Assembly: GCA_003367665.1 (NCBI GenBank)
Contig: QKXI01000003.1
Location: 248,001-312,000 of the forward strand
Source of the DNA: Leifsonia sp. ku-ls
GTDB taxonomy: Bacteria > Actinomycetota > Actinomycetes > Actinomycetales > Microbacteriaceae
Direction of reading: 5' to 3'
Length of the DNA: 64,000 nt
Each line of letters opens with the position of its first letter. Within the stretch, counting starts at the first letter, position 1. Positions 25,838-34,717 of the stretch are shown piece after piece. Under the pieces are notes generated by a model that was given only the letters and a program-made list of their open reading frames with translations, was not told where the DNA came from and did no database searches. Made by a program: the position numbers and the translations under genes.

Positions 25838-27211
25838 GTGTCGATCGCCCATATCGGTCTCGCCGACGGTCGTGACCCGGGCGACGCCCGCTCCCCGGAG
25901 CGCACGCCTCCGCACGACCTGCTCGCCGAGCAGAGCGCCCTCGGCGGCATGCTGCTCAGCAAGGACGCGGTTGCGGATGTGGTCGAGGTCGTGCGTGGCA
26001 CCGACTTCTACATCCCGAAGCACGAGATCATCTACGACGCGATCCTGTCGCTCTACTCCCACGGCGAGCCGACGGACGTCATCACCGTCACCGACGAGCT
26101 GACCAAGATCGGCGAGCTGTCCCGGGCGGGCGGCGCCGAGTACCTTCACACCCTGACCAGCCTGGTGCCCACGGCAGCGAACGCCGGCTACTACGCCAAC
26201 ATCGTCGGCGAGAAGGCCCTGCTCCGGCGTCTGGTGGAGGCCGGCACGCGCATCACGCAGATGGGCTACAAGGCGGAGGGCGAGGTGCTCGACCTGGTCA
26301 ACAACGCCCAGGCCGAGATCTACTCCGTCACCGGCACGCAGGAGACCGAGGACTACGTCCCGCTCACCGAGGCCGTCACCGTCGCGATCGACGAGATCGA
26401 AGCCGCCAAGCACAAGGACGGCTCGATGACGGGCGTCCCCACCGGTTTCGCCGAGCTGGACGAGCTCACCAACGGCCTTCACCCCGGCCAGATGGTCATC
26501 GTCGCCGCGCGACCCGCACTCGGAAAGTCGACCCTCGCTCTCGACTTCGCCCGCGCGGCCGCCATCAAGCACGACATGCCGACCATCTTCTTCTCCCTCG
26601 AGATGGGTCGCAGCGAGATCGCCATGCGCCTCCTCTCCGCCGAGGCCACCGTCCCCCTGCAGAACATGCGAAAGGGCACCGTCGACAATCGCGACTGGAC
26701 CACGATCGCGTCCACCCGCGGCCGCATCAACGACGCGCCGCTGTACATCGACGACAGCCCGAACATGACCCTGGTCGAGATCCGCGCCAAGTGCCGCCGC
26801 CTCAAGCAGCGGGTCGGCCTCAAGATGGTCATCATCGACTACCTCCAGCTGATGACGAGCGGCAAGCGCGTCGAGAGCCGCCAGCAGGAGGTGTCGGAGT
26901 TCTCGCGAGCCCTCAAGCTGCTCGCGAAGGAGCTCCAGGTCCCGGTCATCGCCCTCTCCCAGCTGAACCGAGGCCCCGAGCAGCGCGCCGACAAGCTCCC
27001 CGCTCTGAGCGACCTCCGCGAGTCCGGATCGATCGAGCAGGATGCCGACGTCGTCATCCTGCTCCACCGCGAGTCCGCCTACGAGAAGGACAACCCACGC
27101 GCCGGCGAGGCCGACCTCATCGTCGCCAAGCACCGAAACGGCCCCACCCGCACGGTCACGGTCGCCTTCCAGGGCATGTACTCCCGCTTCGCGGACATGG
27201 CGCCGATCTGA
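25838..27211 (+). CDS. dnaB: Replicative DNA helicase DnaB
   Basis: 457-residue hexameric 5'-3' helicase. The N-terminal domain reads HDLLAEQSALGGMLLSKDA ... FYIPKHEIIYDAI; the RecA-like domain has Walker A ARPALGKST near residue 225 and Walker B MVIIDYLQLM. The motif LSQLNRGPEQR ... LSDLRESGSIEQDADVVILLHR is fully conserved, and no intein interrupts it. Start is GTG at 25838 with GAGGAGAG upstream. DciA, encoded at 606-1103, is its likely loader. Confidence 0.97.
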   Translation: MSIAHIGLADGRDPGDARSPERTPPHDLLAEQSALGGMLLSKDAVADVVEVVRGTDFYIPKHEIIYDAILSLYSHGEPTDVITVTDELTKIGELSRAGGAEYLHTLTSLVPTAANAGYYANIVGEKALLRRLVEAGTRITQMGYKAEGEVLDLVNNAQAEIYSVTGTQETEDYVPLTEAVTVAIDEIEAAKHKDGSMTGVPTGFAELDELTNGLHPGQMVIVAARPALGKSTLALDFARAAAIKHDMPTIFFSLEMGRSEIAMRLLSAEATVPLQNMRKGTVDNRDWTTIASTRGRINDAPLYIDDSPNMTLVEIRAKCRRLKQRVGLKMVIIDYLQLMTSGKRVESRQQEVSEFSRALKLLAKELQVPVIALSQLNRGPEQRADKLPALSDLRESGSIEQDADVVILLHRESAYEKDNPRAGEADLIVAKHRNGPTRTVTVAFQGMYSRFADMAPI

Positions 27212-27336
27212 TCGTCGAGCGCAGGTGTCGCCGCTTGCACGCGGCTCTCGACCGTCTCGAGCCGGCCCGGTGATCGGCAGAACGTGGCCGATCGTGCCAG
27301 CCTGGTTGGCGGACCTGGATCGATCGTGGGGGGAAC

Positions 27337-28026
27337 GTGACGAAGCCGCTCGGGGAACTGACGGATGCCGACGTTGCGACGCTCGCGTCCGTGGTGGCAC
27401 ATCGCGCGGCCGCGGATGACTCCATGGAATCGTGGGATGTGTCGCTATTCTCGTCGGCCTCGGCGTCGGCACTCGCTACCGACGTCGTCAGCCTCCACCG
27501 CCCCGTCTCCGAAGAGCAGATCACGGAACACGTGGCCCACGTGCTCCGTCGAGAGGGCATCGGGCTCGAATTGCCGTGGCGCACGCGGCGCGACGGCTAC
27601 CTCATGTCGGCGGTGCTCCCGCTCGACTGGCGTGTGGAACGCCGTCGCGTCGTCGACCCGGTCACACAGGTGGAGCTCCTGGTTCCGCCGGGCATCACCG
27701 ACGCCCGCGCGATCGAGCGCGCCCGCCGCCAGCCCGCCGGCGAGCTGCACCGCATCCGGTTCTTTCCGGAGTGGGGATGCGAGTACCCGCTCTGGGAGGA
27801 CTTCACCGACAAGTACACGATGGAGCCGGGCGACTACGGCATCTCGCCGGAACTCGGGCGGCGGCTGCGCGACTGGGCGCGGTTCTGGCAGCGTCACCTC
27901 GACCCGTTCGACGGCTGGGACGACCCCGGGAACGAACGCGAATGGCTGGCCGCCGGCGACGAGCTCGTGCGCGCGCTGGAGCTCGAGGTCTACGACATCG
28001 CGGTGGTCGTGCCCGAGTTCCGCTGA
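27337..28026 (+). CDS. Uncharacterised 229-residue protein
   Basis: Not recognised. A soluble protein with no signal peptide or membrane segment. It is rich in Arg, Trp, Asp and Glu, with RIRFFPEWGCEYPLWEDF and DWARFWQRHLDPFDGWDDPGNEREWLAAGDELVRALELE in its C-terminal half; this style is seen in small actinobacterial proteins of unknown function. Coding is supported by strong third-position GC and a GTG preceded by GGGGGGA. It ends 1 base before the convergent GNAT gene. Confidence 0.75.
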   Translation: MTKPLGELTDADVATLASVVAHRAAADDSMESWDVSLFSSASASALATDVVSLHRPVSEEQITEHVAHVLRREGIGLELPWRTRRDGYLMSAVLPLDWRVERRRVVDPVTQVELLVPPGITDARAIERARRQPAGELHRIRFFPEWGCEYPLWEDFTDKYTMEPGDYGISPELGRRLRDWARFWQRHLDPFDGWDDPGNEREWLAAGDELVRALELEVYDIAVVVPEFR

Positions 28027-28027
28027 C

Positions 28028-28597
28028 TCAGCCGGACGTCGCGAGCGCCCGGCGCATGACCGGACGGCTGGGGAACGTCCGGCCCAGCTCGACGAAACCG
28101 ACCCGTTCGAACATCCGCAGCGTCCCGGTGAATACCGCAGAGGGCGCCGGGTGGCCCGAGAGCAGGTCGGTGTCGACCGGGTGGCCGTCGAGCACGCTCG
28201 CCCCATGCCGGGCGGCCCACTCGACCGCCTCCCCGAGCAGCTGGACGCCGATCCCCTGCCCGCGATGGTCGCGGCGCACGACGAAGCACGTCACCCACAA
28301 GGCGGACGGATCGTCGTCCAGGATGCGCGCGAGCGCCCGGTTCCGGGCAATCCCGGGCAGCGTGGAACGCGGGACAACGCGCGTCCACCCGACCGCCTCC
28401 TCGCCGTCATAGGCGATGAGGCCGACGGGGACGTCGGAGTGCGTGACCTCCTCGTGCAGGGCGGTCCGGTTGTCGGGAGCGTCGGCGTCGCGGAAGCGCT
28501 GACACCAGCACGAGTCGGCCCTGCGGCCCCGTGGGCCGAAGACCTGGGCGATGTCCGCCCAGCGCTCCGCCGTGGCCGGCTCCACCCGCACGGTCAT
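28028..28597 (-). CDS. GNAT family N-acetyltransferase
   Basis: 189-residue acetyl-CoA-dependent acetyltransferase of unknown substrate. The acetyl-CoA-binding core is WVTCFVVRRDHRGQGIGVQLLGEAVEWAARHGA, with RxxGxG as RGQGIG. The N-terminal CWCQRF and the C-terminal MFERVGFVELGR are also typical of a GNAT subgroup. The ATG at 28597 is chosen because the only upstream extension would use TTG at 28624; neither has a clear ribosome binding site. Convergent with the preceding gene, divergent from the RibD-like gene. Confidence 0.85.
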   Translation of the reverse strand: MTVRVEPATAERWADIAQVFGPRGRRADSCWCQRFRDADAPDNRTALHEEVTHSDVPVGLIAYDGEEAVGWTRVVPRSTLPGIARNRALARILDDDPSALWVTCFVVRRDHRGQGIGVQLLGEAVEWAARHGASVLDGHPVDTDLLSGHPAPSAVFTGTLRMFERVGFVELGRTFPSRPVMRRALATSG

Positions 28598-28700
28598 GCC
28601 GCATCCCGAAGGCTCATAGACCAAGGATGCGGCAAGCGCGGCGTCCGCAGAAGGCCCGCCAGCCCCCGTCGGTGTCGGAGCACGCGGCTACGGTCTCAGC

Positions 28701-29465
28701 ATGGGCAGGCCGCACGTGATGACCTACAACGAGGTGAGCATCGACGGAAGGCTCGGCGGCTTCTCCGGCGACCCGGCCGACTATTACCGCCGGGCCCTCC
28801 GCTGGGAGGCGGACGCCATCCTGATGGGCAGCGTCACAGCGCTGAACTTCGGCCCGCAGGAGACCGCCGACGAGCAGGCCACGCGAAGGGAACCCCTGGC
28901 CCCGGTCGAGCCCCCAGCCGAATTCGCACCTCTCCTGACCGGCACGCGACCGCTCCTCGTGGTTCCCGACAGCCGGGGGCGCGTGCGCAACTGGCGGCAC
29001 GCAACGGCGCAGCCCTGGTACCGCGGAGTGCTGGTGCTCGTCTCCGCGTCCGCCCCCGACGAGTACCTCGACTATCTGGACAGGCGCGGCATCGAACACC
29101 GCCGCGTGGGCGAGCGACAGGTCGACCTGCGTCGAGCGATGGCTCTGCTGGCCGGCGAGCACGGGGTCCGCAGGGTCCGGACGGATGCCGGTGCGACCCT
29201 GAACCGGGCGCTGCTGACAGCTGGGCTCGTCGACGAGCTGGCGCTGGTGATGCGACCCGTCATCTCGCACGCTCCGCACGCTCAGACGCTTCTCCCGCCC
29301 GACGGGACGCTGCCCGAGCGCTATCGGTCGCTCCAACTCGTCGAGACGGAGGTGAGCGGCGACGGGAGTGTGCTCGTGCGCTACGCGGCTCGGCGCCCGG
29401 CCGCAGACGTCACGGGTCTCCGGGGATCGCGTCGGCTTGGTGGAGCGCCGACCGAAACGGGCTGA
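28701..29465 (+). CDS. Dihydrofolate reductase-like (RibD C-terminal domain) protein
   Basis: 254-residue protein of the RibD_C/DHFR-like superfamily: HVMTYNEVSIDGRLGGFSGD at the N-terminus, a NADPH-site-like ADAILMGSVTALNFG, and EHGVRRVRTDAGATLNRALLTAGLVDELALVMRPVI near the C-terminus. Members reduce pyrimidine precursors of riboflavin or act on other substrates; no other riboflavin genes are here, so the substrate is unknown. Its last 56 bases overlap the 3' end of the convergent MFS gene. Confidence 0.85.
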   Translation: MGRPHVMTYNEVSIDGRLGGFSGDPADYYRRALRWEADAILMGSVTALNFGPQETADEQATRREPLAPVEPPAEFAPLLTGTRPLLVVPDSRGRVRNWRHATAQPWYRGVLVLVSASAPDEYLDYLDRRGIEHRRVGERQVDLRRAMALLAGEHGVRRVRTDAGATLNRALLTAGLVDELALVMRPVISHAPHAQTLLPPDGTLPERYRSLQLVETEVSGDGSVLVRYAARRPAADVTGLRGSRRLGGAPTETG

Positions 29466-30675
29466 GGGCGAGCAAGGCGGTGACGACGAACATCCCTACG
29501 ATCGCGATCCACAGCGCCGGACGGAAGCCGAGGGACGTGGCCAGGACGCCGCCGAGTGGAGCTCCGACGACGATCATGGCGCGGTTCGCCGAGCGCATGG
29601 TGGTGTTCGTCCTGGCCTGGAGTCCATCAGGGGTGACCGCCTGGCGGTAGCCCATCTCGTTCGCGTTGCTGAGGCCCAGGCCGAGGCCGTACAAGCCCTG
29701 CCCGACCGCGAGGACGGCGACCACGACCCACGGCGAAGCCGTCGGAGGGGCGAGCGCGATGACGGACCAGCCGACCAGCATGACGACGTTGCTCAGGATG
29801 ACCGCGCGGCCCGCGCCCCACCGCAGCCCGACGCGCAGCGACAGGCTGCTGCCGACCAGTGCCGCCGCACCCGCGCCGGCCAGCGCGACGCCCAGCTGGA
29901 ACGGGGTCAACCGGAGCCCGACCAGCACGAACGGGGTGAACACCGTGACCAGGATGCTGTTGAAGAAGAACCAGCCGTGCGACCCGAGCGCCATCGGTCG
30001 GAGCATCCGGTGCCGGTAGACCCAGCGCAGGCCCTCGGCGATCTCCGACCCCAGTCGTCGTCGATCGCCGCCGGACGAGACCGGCTCCTCGACCCGGACG
30101 CGCCAGATCGCGACGGCCGACAGCAGGTAGGAGGCCGCATCCACGATGACGGCGACCGGTGCCCCCAACGCCGTCACGAGCGATCCGGCCACGAGCGGGC
30201 CCGCCGTCTCGGCGAGCGCGTCGCTCTGGTCCGTGCGGGCGTGAGCCGCCACCAGCGCGCTCCGGGGGACGATCCGCGGGACCAGGGACTGCGAAGCGGC
30301 GTCGCCGATCAGGGAGAGCAGGCCGATGCCGACGACCAGCGCCAGAACGGCAGGGATGCTCAGCCAACCGACGATCAGGAGCAGCGGTATCCCGAGCAGC
30401 AGCGCCGCACGGCCGAGGTCCGCGCCGATCAGCAGCGGCTTCCTCCTGCGGCGGTCGACCAGCGCCCCCACGACCAACCCCAACACGAGGTACGGCAACC
30501 ACCGCGCGCCGTTCAGCAGCCCGACGTCGACGGCGTCGCCGCCGAGGTCGGCGAGAACGAGGACCTGCAGGGCGACTGTCGTGATGTACGTGCCGAAGCC
30601 CGAGACGGTGTAGGAGGCCCAGTACCCGACGAACCCGGGGACACGGAAGACGTCGCTCCTGTCGCTGGCCGGCAT
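29410..30675 (-). CDS. MFS transporter (efflux-type)
   Basis: 421-residue major facilitator protein with about 12 hydrophobic segments. The N-terminal half has the MFS loop GALVDRRRRKPLLIGADLGRAALLLG between helices 2 and 3. The overall length and the lack of a large central domain fit the enterobactin/macrolide exporter-like (MFS_3) group; the substrate is unknown. AAGGAG lies 6 bases before the ATG. It converges on and overlaps the RibD-like gene by 56 bases. Confidence 0.88.
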   Translation of the reverse strand: MPASDRSDVFRVPGFVGYWASYTVSGFGTYITTVALQVLVLADLGGDAVDVGLLNGARWLPYLVLGLVVGALVDRRRRKPLLIGADLGRAALLLGIPLLLIVGWLSIPAVLALVVGIGLLSLIGDAASQSLVPRIVPRSALVAAHARTDQSDALAETAGPLVAGSLVTALGAPVAVIVDAASYLLSAVAIWRVRVEEPVSSGGDRRRLGSEIAEGLRWVYRHRMLRPMALGSHGWFFFNSILVTVFTPFVLVGLRLTPFQLGVALAGAGAAALVGSSLSLRVGLRWGAGRAVILSNVVMLVGWSVIALAPPTASPWVVVAVLAVGQGLYGLGLGLSNANEMGYRQAVTPDGLQARTNTTMRSANRAMIVVGAPLGGVLATSLGFRPALWIAIVGMFVVTALLALSPFRSALHQADAIPGDP

Positions 30676-30732
30676 CGCGCTCCTTCGCGGGTGTTCAGTC
30701 CAGGCTAGCGGGGCGTCGCGACGGCCGGGCCG

Positions 30733-32121
30733 CTAACCCGCCCGCCGAAGGCCGGCGAGGCCGAAGACCACGCCGATCGCGACCACGAGGGCGAGACCGC
30801 CGGCCATCCCCTGCGCCTCGGTGAGTCCGCCGATCTGCGTCGTGAGCAGCAGGCCGCAGAACGCGGTGAAGACCGTGTTGCTGAGGAGCTGCACGACGCT
30901 GATCCCGGCGGACGTCTGTGCCGAGTCGGCGTCGTCGCGTCCCATCGCCATCGCCGCCACGGCCAGGTGCGGGAACGCCAGGCCCACACCGGCGCCGATG
31001 GCCGCCAGCGACGGGAGCCACCACAGCATCCACGGGCCGCCAAGGCCTCCGGTCGTGGCGAGCGTCACGAACCCGGCGAGGGTCACGAACGGGCCGACGA
31101 CACGCAGGACGACCCGTGCCCGCGTCGCGGTCACCGACGCGCTCGCGAACTGGGCCACCGTCCAGCCGATCGACGGAACAGCACCGAGGTACCCGGCGGC
31201 GAACGGCGGCAGGCCCAGCTGCTGCCCGAACAGCGGGATGAACGCTTCGATCATCACCGACCCGGCGAGGACCGCGACCAGCAGGTAGATCCAGCGCAGC
31301 CGCGACCCGTGCGCGTAGGTCGCCTTCGGGAGCATGCTCGTCGACGCGCGGCTGTCCACCAGCAGGAAGAGCGCGACCAGAAGGACGCCCGCGGCGGACC
31401 AGGCCAGACGCGTCGGACCGTCGAACAGCGCGGCGACGCTCAGGCCGGACACCGCCAGTAGGGCAAGGACGAGGGAGGGGATGGCGACGGATCCGCGGGC
31501 GCGCGAGTCGCCGACGGAACCGTCCGCGGTCTCCGCCACCGAGAAGCGTGCGATCAGCGTCAGGGCCAGCGCGCAGGCCGCCAGCACGACGAACGGCACC
31601 CGCCAGAGTCCCGGCGTGCCGAACAGGCCGCCGAGCGCCGGCCCTGCGACTCCGCCGATCCCCCACATCGCCGTGACAAGGCCGGTCGCGCGGCCCCACA
31701 GGCTCTCGGGCAGGAGAGCGCTGATCGCCACGTACGCGAGGGCGGTGAGCAGTCCGCCGCCGATGCCCTGCACGGCACGCCCGGCGACGACGACCTCCAT
31801 CGTCCAGGACGCCGCGATGACCACCGACCCCGCGGAGAACAGCCCGAACGCGAGCAGGTACGCCGTCCGGAGCCCGAGCCGCCCGATCATCGGGCTCGCG
31901 GCCGCGGACCCGACGATGGACGCCGCCAGGAACGCGGTGTTCACCCAGGCGTAGAGGCGGTCGCCGCTCAGTTCGGAGACGAGCGCCGGCAGCACAGCCC
32001 CCGTGATGTAGGTGGTCACGGCGTAGGCGGCGACTCCACCGCTCAGGACGAGCGCGATCCGTCCGTTCGCGCCCCGGAGGAGGGCGCGCCAGGTCGAGGG
32101 GTTCAGTGTTTCGGTGGTCAT
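30733..32121 (-). CDS. MFS transporter, likely SoxR-controlled drug exporter
   Basis: 462-residue major facilitator protein with about 14 hydrophobic segments and the motif SPMIGRLGLRTAYLLAFGLFSAGS, resembling DHA2-type drug exporters. The ATG at 32121 (protein begins TTETLNPSTW) is preferred to the further-upstream start. Its promoter lies over the SoxR-type palindrome at 32136-32155: TTGATC (32158-32153) and TTTTAC (32136-32131) on this strand are spaced by 16 bases. SoxR in actinobacteria commonly controls such exporters in response to redox-active compounds; that link here is inference. Confidence 0.88.
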   Translation of the reverse strand: MTTETLNPSTWRALLRGANGRIALVLSGGVAAYAVTTYITGAVLPALVSELSGDRLYAWVNTAFLAASIVGSAAASPMIGRLGLRTAYLLAFGLFSAGSVVIAASWTMEVVVAGRAVQGIGGGLLTALAYVAISALLPESLWGRATGLVTAMWGIGGVAGPALGGLFGTPGLWRVPFVVLAACALALTLIARFSVAETADGSVGDSRARGSVAIPSLVLALLAVSGLSVAALFDGPTRLAWSAAGVLLVALFLLVDSRASTSMLPKATYAHGSRLRWIYLLVAVLAGSVMIEAFIPLFGQQLGLPPFAAGYLGAVPSIGWTVAQFASASVTATRARVVLRVVGPFVTLAGFVTLATTGGLGGPWMLWWLPSLAAIGAGVGLAFPHLAVAAMAMGRDDADSAQTSAGISVVQLLSNTVFTAFCGLLLTTQIGGLTEAQGMAGGLALVVAIGVVFGLAGLRRAG

Positions 32122-32135
32122 GGGTCCACCGTAAA

Positions 32136-32155
32136 ATCTCAACCATGGTTGAGAT
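32136..32155. promoter_or_regulatory. SoxR-type operator overlapping the soxR start codon
   Basis: Perfect 20-base palindrome ATCTCAACCATGGTTGAGAT; its CTCAA-N6-TTGAG half-sites match the SoxR box. The central ATG (32145) is the soxR start. A TAAAAT -10-like element (32132-32137) lies 7 bases before that ATG, and no ribosome binding site precedes it, so soxR is probably translated from a leaderless mRNA. On the other strand the palindrome sits in the spacer of the MFS promoter, where SoxR/MerR activators act. Confidence 0.85.
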
Positions 32156-32621
32156 CAAGCGACCGAGCCCCACCGACCTCCTGACCATCGGCGAGGTGGT
32201 CCGGCGCACCGGAGTGGCGGCGTCCGCACTGCACTTCTACGAACGGAAGGGACTCATCCAGGCGCAGCGGACGGAGGGAGGCACCCGCCTGTATCCCCGC
32301 CACGTCGAGCGGCGCATCGCGATCATCCAGGTGGCCAAGCGCCTGGGCATCCCGCTCAGCGAGGTGGCGGAGCAGTTCCAGGCCCTGCCCACCGACCGGA
32401 TGCCGTCGCTGCGCGACTGGAACCGGCTCAACGAGCACTGGCGCGCCAAACTGACGGCGCGCCAGCGTGAACTGGAACGACTGCAGAGCGAGATGAGCCA
32501 GTGCATCGGGTGCGGCTGCGTCTCGCTCAGCGTCTGCCTGGTCATGAACCCCGGCGACGTGCTGGGCCAGGACGGACAGGGCGCCCGCCGGCTGCAGCCG
32601 ATCGAGGACGGGACGACGTGA
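32145..32621 (+). CDS. soxR: Redox-sensitive transcriptional activator SoxR
   Basis: 158-residue MerR-family regulator. The winged helix-turn-helix is LLTIGEVVRRTGVAASALHFYERKGLI (about residues 12-38), followed by a dimerisation helix. The [2Fe-2S] ligands are Cys120, 123, 125 and 131 in CIGCGCVSLSVC, the SoxR-specific pattern. The ATG lies in the middle of its own operator, pointing to autoregulation and a leaderless transcript. Divergent from an MFS exporter that is its probable target. Confidence 0.95.
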   Translation: MVEIKRPSPTDLLTIGEVVRRTGVAASALHFYERKGLIQAQRTEGGTRLYPRHVERRIAIIQVAKRLGIPLSEVAEQFQALPTDRMPSLRDWNRLNEHWRAKLTARQRELERLQSEMSQCIGCGCVSLSVCLVMNPGDVLGQDGQGARRLQPIEDGTT

Positions 32622-32700
32622 GCCTGGCAGGGGCCGACTCACCTCTCCAACCCGATGAACATCCCTGGGCAACCGACGCGATCGACGACAGGATGGGGAC

Positions 32701-33342
32701 GTGTTCTCAACGACGCCGATCCCCGGGAACCCGTGGCCGCACGACATGGCGATCACGATCGACGACGACCTGCAAGCGGTGCTCGAGCTGCTGTGGATCC
32801 GCGAGGCGTGGGGGCTCGACCCCGCGGGACCCGATCTGCCGCCGCCGCTCGCCGACTCCCCCGCTCCGCTCCCTGAGCCGGTACGATCGGCCGCGCCTAT
32901 CGCGGAGTGGCGCGAGGCCTGGCCGCGCGTCTGGGCGGCGGTCGTCGAGCACGCCGGTTCCTTCCGCGATCCCGCGATCTTCGACCGTCTCCGTGACACT
33001 GCCGAAGGCGCAGACGAGCGCGCCCGACTGCTGCGGGAGCTCGTCGGGCCCTCGTGGCGGGACGAGCTCGGCGACGAGGCCCTGACCGTCGAGGCGGAGC
33101 AGTGGATGGACGCCCGGTACCGGGATCGCGTGGCACGATGGCCGGTCCCCTTGGACGAGCGGCCGGAGCGGGTCGCGATCGACGCGCTCGTCCCGGCCTG
33201 GCGGCGAGGGCTGAAGAACATCGTGGAGATCCCGTGCCGGGGCTCCTTCACCCGGCGAATCGGTGCGCACGCCCTCCTCGTCACGGCCGAGACCCGGTCG
33301 GACCCGGCGCGCTACCGTGAGGCGCTCGCGGAGTTCTCCTGA
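32701..33342 (+). CDS. Uncharacterised 213-residue protein
   Basis: Not recognised. A soluble, Trp/Arg/Glu-rich protein; it contains LQAVLELLWIREAWGLDPAGPDLPPPL and REAWPRVWAAVVEHAGSF in its N-terminal half and a C-terminal beta-rich segment (GLKNIVEIPCRGSFTRRIGAHALLVTAETRSDP). No signal peptide or membrane segment. The start is GTG at 32701 with a weak purine-rich site upstream. It is followed after 55 bases by a small membrane protein gene. Confidence 0.7.
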   Translation: MFSTTPIPGNPWPHDMAITIDDDLQAVLELLWIREAWGLDPAGPDLPPPLADSPAPLPEPVRSAAPIAEWREAWPRVWAAVVEHAGSFRDPAIFDRLRDTAEGADERARLLRELVGPSWRDELGDEALTVEAEQWMDARYRDRVARWPVPLDERPERVAIDALVPAWRRGLKNIVEIPCRGSFTRRIGAHALLVTAETRSDPARYREALAEFS

Positions 33343-33397
33343 GCAGATCATCCTCCCGGACGACGCCGCACCCCGCGGAAGGGAGTTGAATGGAGGC

Positions 33398-33907
33398 ATG
33401 TTGGGCATCCTCCTCCCCGTGCTGCAGGGCGCAGGCAGCGTGGCGCTCTCCCTCGTCGCCTTCGCGCTGGCCTTCACCTGGCCGTCGCTCACGCGGCCCA
33501 TCCTGCGGCTGCGGACGGACGGCGGACGTGCACTCGGGTTCGCCGGCCTCGGCGCCGTCCTCACGCTCGCCGCAGCCCTCCTCTACGTCACGCCCGGGAT
33601 CCTGCTGTGCGACTCGCTGAGCCTCCTGCTCTCGCTGCCCGTCGTGCTGATGTGGCTGATCGGCACCGTGGCGCTCGTCGTGCGGGGCCTGGTCCTGCGC
33701 GGGGCCGCGCGCGCCATCTCGTTCGCGTTCTCCGTCGTCAGCGCGTGCGGCGTCGTCGCCGGCCTGGTCTCCGTCGCGCTCACCCAGCATGGTGTGCCCG
33801 ACACGGTCACGCCGACCGGCGCCTTCCTGCTCGCGCTGGCCGCCTTGGCGTCGTTCGTGTTCTGGGCGCGCGCCGAGGAGCCGGAGCCGCGTCCCTCCGC
33901 GCTCTGA
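33398..33907 (+). CDS. Small membrane protein, uncharacterised
   Basis: 169-residue protein with about five hydrophobic segments (near residues 3-25, 45-65, 70-95, 105-125 and 138-155) and a short acidic C-terminus. No recognised family. The start is ATG at 33398, preceded by GGGAG (33381-33385); GGAG at 33392-33395 is too close to function well. It ends 12 bases from the convergent Pr6Pr-like gene. Confidence 0.65.
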   Translation: MLGILLPVLQGAGSVALSLVAFALAFTWPSLTRPILRLRTDGGRALGFAGLGAVLTLAAALLYVTPGILLCDSLSLLLSLPVVLMWLIGTVALVVRGLVLRGAARAISFAFSVVSACGVVAGLVSVALTQHGVPDTVTPTGAFLLALAALASFVFWARAEEPEPRPSAL

Positions 33908-33919
33908 GCGGGCGCCCGC

Positions 33920-34618
33920 TCAGGCCGTCTCGGTCGCAGCGGGGAGCGCCCGTGCGCCTCCCCAGCGCCGCGAGACCCACACGACCCCGTAGCCGGCCGC
34001 CAGGATGACGACGGCGATCAGCACCACGTAGAACGCCACGGACAGGTACCCGTTCGGGCTCGTCGCCGGGTTGAGGAACGGGTACGGGTACCACGGCTGC
34101 TTGCCCGTCACCGGGTCCGCTGCGATCGGTGCGCGCAGCAGCGTGTACACGGCCCAGACGATCGGGAACGCGGCGATGCCCCACACCGTCCGCAGCCGGA
34201 GCGGCGACCGCCCCGGCGCGAACAGCCAGTCGATCAGCAGGTAGGCGGGGGCGATCACGTGCAGCACCTCGTTCGACCACGGCACCGTCGTCCCCTGCGG
34301 GAGCGGGATGTTGCGCAGCAGCAGGTTGTAGACCACCCCGGTCGTCACCAGGTAGGTGACCGCGGCGGCGCGAAGGGCCGTGAACCAGGTCGGGTCGTCG
34401 CCGCGGCGCACGACGAGGAGCACGGCCCCGATCGCCAGCACCACCAGGCCGAGCACGTTCGAGTCGATCGTGAAGAAGCTTAAGAAGTTGAGGAGCAGGC
34501 CGGCGACGCTGCCGCCCGCTGCGCTCGTGTACTGGATGCTCCTGGCGAGCTGCGCGACAACGGCCGCGACCATGAGCACGACGACCACGGCCCGGACGAT
34601 GGCGAAGGCGATCCGCAT
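33920..34618 (-). CDS. Pr6Pr family membrane protein
   Basis: 232-residue polytopic membrane protein with about six hydrophobic segments. The strings NFLSFFTIDSNVLGLVVLAIGA, GVVYNLLLRNIPLPQG, TVPWSNEVLHVIAPAYLLIDWLFAPGR and DPVTGKQPWYPYPFLNP are characteristic of the actinobacterial Pr6Pr family of unknown function. The ATG at 34618 is the only sensible start before the first membrane helix. Divergent from the HdeD-like gene. Confidence 0.82.
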   Translation of the reverse strand: MRIAFAIVRAVVVVLMVAAVVAQLARSIQYTSAAGGSVAGLLLNFLSFFTIDSNVLGLVVLAIGAVLLVVRRGDDPTWFTALRAAAVTYLVTTGVVYNLLLRNIPLPQGTTVPWSNEVLHVIAPAYLLIDWLFAPGRSPLRLRTVWGIAAFPIVWAVYTLLRAPIAADPVTGKQPWYPYPFLNPATSPNGYLSVAFYVVLIAVVILAAGYGVVWVSRRWGGARALPAATETA

Positions 34619-34717
34619 GACGCGATCGTAGCCAGCAGAGGGGGCCGGATGCGGCGAACGCGCAGGAACGCGACGACTAGACTGGACGCCGAATCCCGTA
34701 TTTGAAAGAGGGCCTAC

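Noticed and set aside
27365-29650. A 761-codon plus-strand frame spanning three genes
   Set aside because: It runs through real genes on both strands in another frame and is Arg/Ser/Pro-rich noise.
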